Positions 58,999-64,000 of a stretch of 64,000 bases of DNA are shown here, in pieces. The notes below the pieces were generated by a model, which was not told where the DNA came from, did not search any database, and was given only the letters and a program-made list of their open reading frames with translations. Every line of letters starts with the position of its first letter. Position 1 is the first letter of the stretch. The translations under genes and the position numbers were made by a program. This DNA is from JAKVBK01 sp022447275 (lineage in GTDB: Bacteria > Pseudomonadota > Alphaproteobacteria > Rhodobacterales > Rhodobacteraceae): positions 744,001 to 808,000 of the forward strand of contig CP138932.1 of assembly GCA_047125605.1 (NCBI GenBank), written 5' to 3'.

Positions 58999-60324
58999 AT
59001 GAGCCACGTGTTTCCCCGAAATTCGAAAGCCCCGCCCCCCATGGTTGCACGAGGGCAGGGGCCATATCTCTATGACCAGTCCGGCAAATCCTATCTGAAC
59101 TGTGGAGACGCGGCGGTTTCGTGCCTTGGGCATGGCGATCCGCACGTCACCGCAGCCGTGCAAAATCAGATGAATAGCGTCGCTTTCGCGCATACGGGAT
59201 ATTTTACCTCAGAGCCTGCTGAACGTCTGGCCGACAAACTGATCGCGTTTGCGCCTGAGGGTTTGGACCGGGTGTATTTTGTATCGGGCGGGTCCGAGGC
59301 TATGGAAGCCGCGCTTAAATTGGCGCGCCAGTACTATGTCGAGACGGGACAGCCGTACCGCAAAAAGATTATCGCGCGTCGGCAAAGCTATCACGGCAAC
59401 ACATTGGGCGCTTTGGCCACGGGTGGAAATGCAGCGCGGCGGGCCCAGTTCTCTCCGCTTTTGATGGACGTCAGCCATGTTTCGCCCTGTTATGCCTATC
59501 GCGGTCAGGCGGACGGAGAGACGGGCACGCAGTATGTAGACCGGTTGATCGCCGAGTTAGAGCAAGAGATCCAGATTTTAGGGCCAGAAACGGTCATGGC
59601 TTTTGTGGCAGAGCCAGTCGTCGGTGCGACTTTGGGGGCAGTCCCTCCGGTTGGAAACTATTTCGAACGGGTGCGGGAAGTCTGTGATGCCCATGGCATT
59701 CTTCTGATCTTTGACGAAGTCATGTGCGGCATGGGCCGAACCGGCAAACTATTTGCCAGCGAACACTACGGCGTTTCACCAGATATCTGTGCGATCGCGA
59801 AAGGCTTAGGCGCTGGGTATCAGCCTATCGGCGCCATGCTCTGTAGCGCGACGATATATGATGCGATTGAACGCGGTTCTGGATTTTTCCAACACGGCCA
59901 CACCTATCTGGGCCATCCCGTCGCCTGCGCAGCGGCCTTGGCGGTATTGGAAAGACTGCTCGACGAGCAGGTGCTGGAACGGGTTCAGCCGCTTGGCGAT
60001 GCCCTGCATGCCGCTTTAACAAAACGGTTCAGTCAGCACCCACATGTCGGAGATATCCGTGGCGAAGGGTTGTTCCGAGCCATTGAGTTGGTTCAGTCCC
60101 GCGATACCAAGGCGCCGTTCGATCCAGGCGATAAGGTTTTTGCCCGGGTGAAGTCCGCAGCTTTTGAGGCCGGGTTGATCTGCTATCCGATGGGGGGCAC
60201 GGTCAACGGCGCGGCAGGCGATCACGTGCTGCTAGCACCACCGTTTATCCTTGGTGAGGATGAAATTGAGCAGGTGGCGGACAAGCTTTCCAAGGCGGTG
60301 CACACTGCTTTTGGCGGTGCTTGA
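58999..60324 (+). CDS. Class III PLP-dependent aminotransferase
   Basis: The 441-residue protein has the class III layout: SGGSEAMEAALKLARQYY, LLIFDEVMCGMGRTGKLFA, and K268 in CAIAKGLGAGYQPIGAM. HGHTYLGHPVACAAALAVLE and the C-terminal PPFILGEDEIEQV are usual for omega-amino acid aminotransferases. Substrate may be taurine, beta-alanine, putrescine or similar. ATG 58999 is preferred over GTG 58993. It diverges from a TAXI-TRAP importer and could act on its cargo. Confidence 0.9.
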   Translation: MSHVFPRNSKAPPPMVARGQGPYLYDQSGKSYLNCGDAAVSCLGHGDPHVTAAVQNQMNSVAFAHTGYFTSEPAERLADKLIAFAPEGLDRVYFVSGGSEAMEAALKLARQYYVETGQPYRKKIIARRQSYHGNTLGALATGGNAARRAQFSPLLMDVSHVSPCYAYRGQADGETGTQYVDRLIAELEQEIQILGPETVMAFVAEPVVGATLGAVPPVGNYFERVREVCDAHGILLIFDEVMCGMGRTGKLFASEHYGVSPDICAIAKGLGAGYQPIGAMLCSATIYDAIERGSGFFQHGHTYLGHPVACAAALAVLERLLDEQVLERVQPLGDALHAALTKRFSQHPHVGDIRGEGLFRAIELVQSRDTKAPFDPGDKVFARVKSAAFEAGLICYPMGGTVNGAAGDHVLLAPPFILGEDEIEQVADKLSKAVHTAFGGA

Positions 60325-61080
60325 GAGGGGCTTCGACGTCCCCATTGTCCATGCCGCGTTGACGTGAGCAGCGATCCGAAATGTTCGCTTTGTCGGCATT
60401 TGAAAGCTTGAATATTGGCGCAGAAAACGTTCGGGGCTGGCGCAACGAATTACCTTTGACATCAAGGCCCGGGCCGCTATCGGCCAATCGCACGCGCTAT
60501 TTGGCAAGTATTTGCATTGAGGGCAAACAGCTCCGAGGATTTTCATAGGTTTTGGAGCCAGCTTCAAAAACAACACCCTAGGAACACACACACAAGAAAC
60601 GGTGGGGTAAGGGGCAGTGACCAGCCGTTAATTGCAGACTTTGAACCACCAAAGCAGAACCTCGCATCGCACGACATGGCATCCTTTCTAGATGATATGC
60701 TCTGCCGAAAGTTCTAGCTCGGCCACCAAAAGTTAGCCAACCAAGCCTACAAGGACGCGGCGGCTTTCGGCGACTGCATCTGACAAAGGACGTAGATGAG
60801 GCCATTCAGTCCTAGGCCACGATGACAAACGTTCCGAAGGCTGAAGAAACCCAGACAGCACTGAAATAGCGAACCCCATTTTGTCTGCTGAAGAGACTTC
60901 AAAGATTTGTGGCTGATCGCTCAAGTGGGGCTGGTCACGCCCCCCTACAAACTTCGTTAAGAATATGTTAACCTTTGTTTCAAGTTTCGTACCCCTCGCC
61001 AAATTTCTGCCGCCTTTGTGTTTCCGTTTTGGCCTCGGCTCAACGGCACAGCAATGAGCGCAAAGTAAAGAGGACTGAAC
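60325..61080. other. 756-bp region without a credible gene
   Basis: Frames in both strands are short and lack ribosome sites. Small scattered AT-rich segments near 60950-60985 could be the promoter of the protease gene. Nothing else is recognised. Confidence 0.5.
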
Positions 61081-62730
61081 GTGATGAGGTTTCTACCGCA
61101 GTTTTTTGCTCCACAGGAACTGAGCAAAACGGACGCGCGCCTTCTGAATATGCTCAAACGCACTCAGGAACGTTTTGACAAGCTCGACCACCTGGTTGCG
61201 CGCATCGAGTCAAATGTCAAAGAATATGGGGCGGCGCCACAGTTTCTTTTTGACAAACTAAATAAGGCCATCGCGAACATCGCGTCGATCACGGATCGTA
61301 TCGAGGGGCGCGCCTCAGGTGCATTGGCGCATGAAATCGCCCAGATGCGCCTTGTGATTGACGTCAAGCGCGACATGGTGGGCGACATTGAGGAGGCCTT
61401 GCCCGGTGGCGCAGCCCTGAGCAACAGCGCATTTCGCAAGGTCAAGAAGGCTGTCAAGCAACTCGAACGGATGGAAGATCAGGGGCTCGATCGCCTCGAC
61501 ACCCTGATCGCCAAAATCGAGGACAAGCCTGCCAACGCGCTGCTTAACAAACGTTTCGAGAAACAGGTCGATAGGCTTCTTGCCAAAGTGGAGAAGATCG
61601 ATGCAACGCTGAACGAGCAGTTTGATGCCCGCCTCGATGCACTGCGTGAGCAAATCCAGGAGAAACGCCAACAGGTGGAGGATATTCGAAATCCACCGTT
61701 GGAACCGGAGCCCGCCCCAGAACCTAGCCCGGAGCCAGAGCCAGAGCCGGAACCTAGCCCGGAGCCTGAACCAGAGCCCGCTCCGGAGCCAGAGCCTACC
61801 CCCGAGCCAGAACCCACCCCGGAGCCAGAACCAGAGCCCACTCCGGAGCCTACCCCCGAGCCAGAGCCAATGCCCACGCCCGCACCGGTCTGGAGCATCG
61901 ATGATTTCAAAGGCCAGGGTGAGACAGTCGTCGTCATCGACTCAGGCTGGAACACTCAGTTCATTGGCGCCACCGAAGATATCGCATTTGAGTTCGATTT
62001 CTACGGAGCCGACGATGCCAGCGCACGGGTTCCCAACTCCAATGACCATGGGTCTTGGGTCGATCAAGTTGTCCGGGATGTTGCCTCGCTTGCGGATGTC
62101 ATCCACATGAAAGTTTTTCCCGATATCGGCGACGGTGCGAACTTTTACGACATCAGCCAGGCGTTGAACTGGGTCGTGGACAACGTGTCCAACTACAACA
62201 TCACCGCCGTGAACTTATCACTCGGCGCTGGCAATGTGTTGGACTACGTTCCCAACCATTTCTTTGCGCCTCAGTATCAGTCCCTTGCCGATCAAGGCGT
62301 GCTGTCGATCGTTTCCGCAGGAAACTCGGGGCAGTACGGAATGAACTATGTGGCGGCAGATCCAAACGCGATTGCGGTTTCCGCCTCGACATCCTTTGAC
62401 ACGCGCGCCGGGTTCTCTCAGCACCATGAGGCGCTGACCGACATCTTTGCCTTTGGGCAACAGGTCCGGATCGAAGATGAAAACGGTGGTATTGATATCG
62501 TGTCTGGGACCAGCTTTTCGTCTCCCTACGTGGCCGGTGTTGCAGCGCGTGCGCAGGAGGCGGCTGAGGAACTTCTTGATCGTCACCTCTCTCAAGATGA
62601 GTTCGTTTATATCTTGCAGGAAAGCGGCCGTGACCTTGTTGGCTATTCCGGGGATGCCAAGGGCTATAAGGTCGCCGACGCCGACCTCGCGGTGCAATAT
62701 CTGCTCGACAACTACACGGACTTTATCTGA
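61081..62730 (+). CDS. Subtilisin-like serine protease with N-terminal coiled coil and Pro-Glu linker
   Basis: The 549-residue protein has three parts. Residues about 10-205 are heptad-rich coiled coil (IANIASITDRIEG, RLLAKVEKIDATLNEQ, LREQIQEKRQQVEDI). Residues 206-266 are a PEPxPEP linker. Residues about 270-549 are a S8 domain with D287 in VVVIDSGW, H323 in NDHGSWVDQVV, the oxyanion Asn in VSAGNSG and S478 in GTSFSSPYVAG. There is no signal peptide; the NYTDFI tail is compatible with a type I export signal. Start is GTG 61081 or ATG 61084. The pairing of a coiled coil with a subtilase is unusual and the role is unknown. Confidence 0.82.
   Translation: MMRFLPQFFAPQELSKTDARLLNMLKRTQERFDKLDHLVARIESNVKEYGAAPQFLFDKLNKAIANIASITDRIEGRASGALAHEIAQMRLVIDVKRDMVGDIEEALPGGAALSNSAFRKVKKAVKQLERMEDQGLDRLDTLIAKIEDKPANALLNKRFEKQVDRLLAKVEKIDATLNEQFDARLDALREQIQEKRQQVEDIRNPPLEPEPAPEPSPEPEPEPEPSPEPEPEPAPEPEPTPEPEPTPEPEPEPTPEPTPEPEPMPTPAPVWSIDDFKGQGETVVVIDSGWNTQFIGATEDIAFEFDFYGADDASARVPNSNDHGSWVDQVVRDVASLADVIHMKVFPDIGDGANFYDISQALNWVVDNVSNYNITAVNLSLGAGNVLDYVPNHFFAPQYQSLADQGVLSIVSAGNSGQYGMNYVAADPNAIAVSASTSFDTRAGFSQHHEALTDIFAFGQQVRIEDENGGIDIVSGTSFSSPYVAGVAARAQEAAEELLDRHLSQDEFVYILQESGRDLVGYSGDAKGYKVADADLAVQYLLDNYTDFI
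61690..61884 (+). repeat. Low-complexity Pro-Glu codon repeat
   Basis: CCxGAGCC(A/T)GAA-type hexamers encode the PEP linker of the protease. Units are prone to length change. The antisense frame is Gly/Ser-rich and is not a gene. Confidence 0.8.
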
Positions 62731-62967
62731 TCGATCAGGCTCAAGTGCCTGGGCGGTTTCTGGCGTGGCGTTTCAGTCGCCACGCTGCTGCCAAAGTGGG
62801 GGGGGCGTCCGACGGCCAAACGAACTTAACCAGGATTGCCTAGGTTCTCTGTTTGCCACCTGTAGCAGCAACGCGGATCCATCAGGGGGCATGGGCAGGC
62901 AACAAAGCAAATAGAGGCCACGCTGCGCTGCCCCCGCTGGCCGGTCGGCCATCTCCTCGGGAGTATT

Positions 62968-63642
62968 TTAGGGCAAAGACGTCTCGGCGCTTGAATGCGC
63001 TATCCGGCTCAGTTCCGTTGTCAAATCCCCATAGCCTGTGAAGCGATATTCGAAGGCGAGGCCCAGTCTTTCGGCACAGTGTTGCGCTTTCTCTAAAAGG
63101 GCTGGGTCATCTGTTTGGGCTTGATAGACCAGCGTTTTGTAGTGGCCGAAATACATGTCGCGCAGCTCCGGGTGCCGATCGAGGCCCAACGGGTGCCAGA
63201 CAAAGGCGTCGAACTGGCGCACGAGGAAATCCGTCAGGTAGAAGGCGTCGATTTCATCGCGTGCGGAAAATGCGGCGTTGCCTTCAAAGAAACTGTAGCA
63301 GTGAGGGCCTTGCACCATCTCCACCCCCAACTGTGCGCAGCGCGCTTTGAGCAGGCCGCCTGTGCCGCAATCGGCGTAAACTACGAAAATGCGCTCGTAT
63401 TGGTTGCGGTGGCTGTGAACGGCCTCTTCTACCGCGTCGGGGATGCGTTCGGGGTGGTTGTGCAAGATTGCAGGCAGGCAGGCGAGATCGAGGTGCGCCC
63501 AGCCATTGCTGCGGGTGATATCAAGAATTTCGCGGGCGAGCGCGCCGCAGGCCAGCAAAAGCACTTTGCCGGCGCCTGTTGGGGCGAGGCCGGTGTCTGT
63601 CAGGCTAGTTTCTGTTGGGGCAGTGTTGGCGTTGGAGGGCAT
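62968..63642 (-). CDS. DUF1638-family protein
   Basis: The 224-residue protein has LLLACGALAREILDI, DLACLPAILHNHPERIPDAVEEAV, YADCGTGGLLKARC and GPHCYSFFEG, the pattern of DUF1638. The family often sits beside corrinoid methyltransferase genes and carries several conserved cysteines (here LACGAL, DLACLP, ADCGTGG, GPHCYS). Its biochemical role is not established. The Thr/Ala-rich N-terminus (residues 1-22) may be unstructured or the start may lie later. Confidence 0.85.
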   Translation of the reverse strand: MPSNANTAPTETSLTDTGLAPTGAGKVLLLACGALAREILDITRSNGWAHLDLACLPAILHNHPERIPDAVEEAVHSHRNQYERIFVVYADCGTGGLLKARCAQLGVEMVQGPHCYSFFEGNAAFSARDEIDAFYLTDFLVRQFDAFVWHPLGLDRHPELRDMYFGHYKTLVYQAQTDDPALLEKAQHCAERLGLAFEYRFTGYGDLTTELSRIAHSSAETSLP

Positions 63643-63790
63643 TGTGTCGGATCACTCGAGCGGGCTGACGGACGGGGGCTGGGGTGCGCCTACATGATGG
63701 CGGAGGCTATAGCGGGCTGCAACTGTGCCGGTTGCGCCCCCAGCCCGGCATTGCCTTCTTTGAATGGCCATAATCTGCTGCATTGCCGTT

Positions 63791-64000
63791 TCAGGATCGG
63801 GCGATGAGCAGGATGAGCCCCGGCAGGAGCGGGCAATCCGGGCCGTAATCTTCCCGAATATGCGCATTGAGTCCTGCCGCTTGGGCAAGATGCAGCGCCT
63901 CGGAAGGGCTGTAGAGGCGTTGGCAATGCACCTCGCGCCCGGATTGGCCAGCAACACGGGTTTCGATCACTCTGCGCAGCAACTTGCCATCATGGGTCAC
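63791..64000 (-). CDS. C-terminal end of a possible SAM-dependent methyltransferase (start outside window)
   Basis: The window shows 69 residues to the stop at 63791 (ETRVAGQSGREVHCQRLYSPSEALHLAQAAGL ... DCPLLPGLILLIARS). The YSPSEALHLAQAAG stretch and the terminal LILLIA strand resemble the end of class I SAM methyltransferases. It is a weak assignment. It lies 148 bp upstream of the DUF1638 gene on the same strand. Confidence 0.4.
   Translation of the reverse strand: MTHDGKLLRRVIETRVAGQSGREVHCQRLYSPSEALHLAQAAGLNAHIREDYGPDCPLLPGLILLIARS

Noticed and set aside
58792..59193. N-terminal extension of the TAXI protein
   Set aside because: It covers the divergent promoter and the start of the aminotransferase; the ATG at 58791 has a ribosome site and signal peptide.
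60232..60591. 119-residue minus-strand frame after the aminotransferase
   Set aside because: It overlaps the end of the aminotransferase, lacks a ribosome site and has no recognisable domain.
61479..61955. Gly/Ser-rich antisense frame
   Set aside because: It is the complement of the PEP linker and coiled coil codons; low complexity only.

Overview
The window is high-GC DNA with the gene content of a marine Rhodobacteraceae/Roseobacter-type alphaproteobacterium. Pointers to this are a C-P lyase operon headed by a divergent HutC-type PhnF, an IalB-family protein, several TRAP/ABC solute transporters, a DUF1638 protein and the style of the purM-purN-rnd, sufE and lpxD neighbourhoods. The taxonomic call is inference from gene families; no rRNA is present.

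Region 1 (1-7.6 kb) is a phosphonate degradation operon: phnF (divergent, cut by the window edge), then phnG-phnH-phnI-[HAD phosphatase]-phnJ-[87-aa unknown]-phnK-phnL-phnN-phnM. Most joints are 1-4 nt overlaps. The two extra genes embedded between core subunits are the unusual part. No phnCDE transporter is in the window.

Region 2 (7.6-17.1 kb) is mostly envelope genes: an inositol-monophosphatase-like enzyme, a Tat-exported DUF882 peptidase, an L,D-transpeptidase, lpxD with a dedicated acyl carrier protein and ketoacyl-ACP synthase, an IalB-like periplasmic protein, a DUF853/HerA-like ATPase and a small TfoX-C-like protein. Between IalB and the ATPase, the minus strand carries a candidate small RNA with an anti-Shine-Dalgarno hairpin loop and an intrinsic terminator.

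Region 3 (17.2-26.3 kb) looks like one uptake-and-catabolism locus: a PLP lyase, an M24 metallohydrolase, a maleate-isomerase-like protein, a FolB-like protein and a MddA/NnrU-type membrane methyltransferase, facing a five-gene branched-chain-amino-acid-type ABC transporter. Region 4 (26.5-30.7 kb) has an HSL-type esterase, a sterol-desaturase-type di-iron hydroxylase with a small overlapping membrane protein, a DUF1996 protein and a small exported protein.

Region 5 (30.7-44.5 kb) is accessory DNA, visibly more AT-rich in places. It holds an unknown three-gene operon, a decayed IS5-family transposase and a GT1 glycosyltransferase. It then holds what reads as two tandem integrated elements of about 4.7 and 4.5 kb at a tRNA-Asn gene. 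Three copies of a 19-bp core (35295, 39959, 44463), identical to the 3' end of tRNA-Asn, bound them. Each carries a related tyrosine integrase in a different state of decay, and their cargo is secreted or surface proteins (Sel1-repeat pseudogene, lipoprotein, OM beta-barrel, RTX protein) plus a serine recombinase.

Region 6 (44.6-54.5 kb) returns to core genome: an MBL hydrolase, an EnvZ-like kinase, a HAF-repeat exported protein, aquaporin Z, tRNA-Ile(CAU), purM-purN, rnd, a lipoprotein and sufE. Region 7 (54.6-64 kb) has a UspA-TRAP(TAXI) transporter operon divergent from a class III aminotransferase, a leaderless subtilisin-like protease with an N-terminal coiled coil and a Pro-Glu linker, a DUF1638 protein and the 3' end of a possible methyltransferase.
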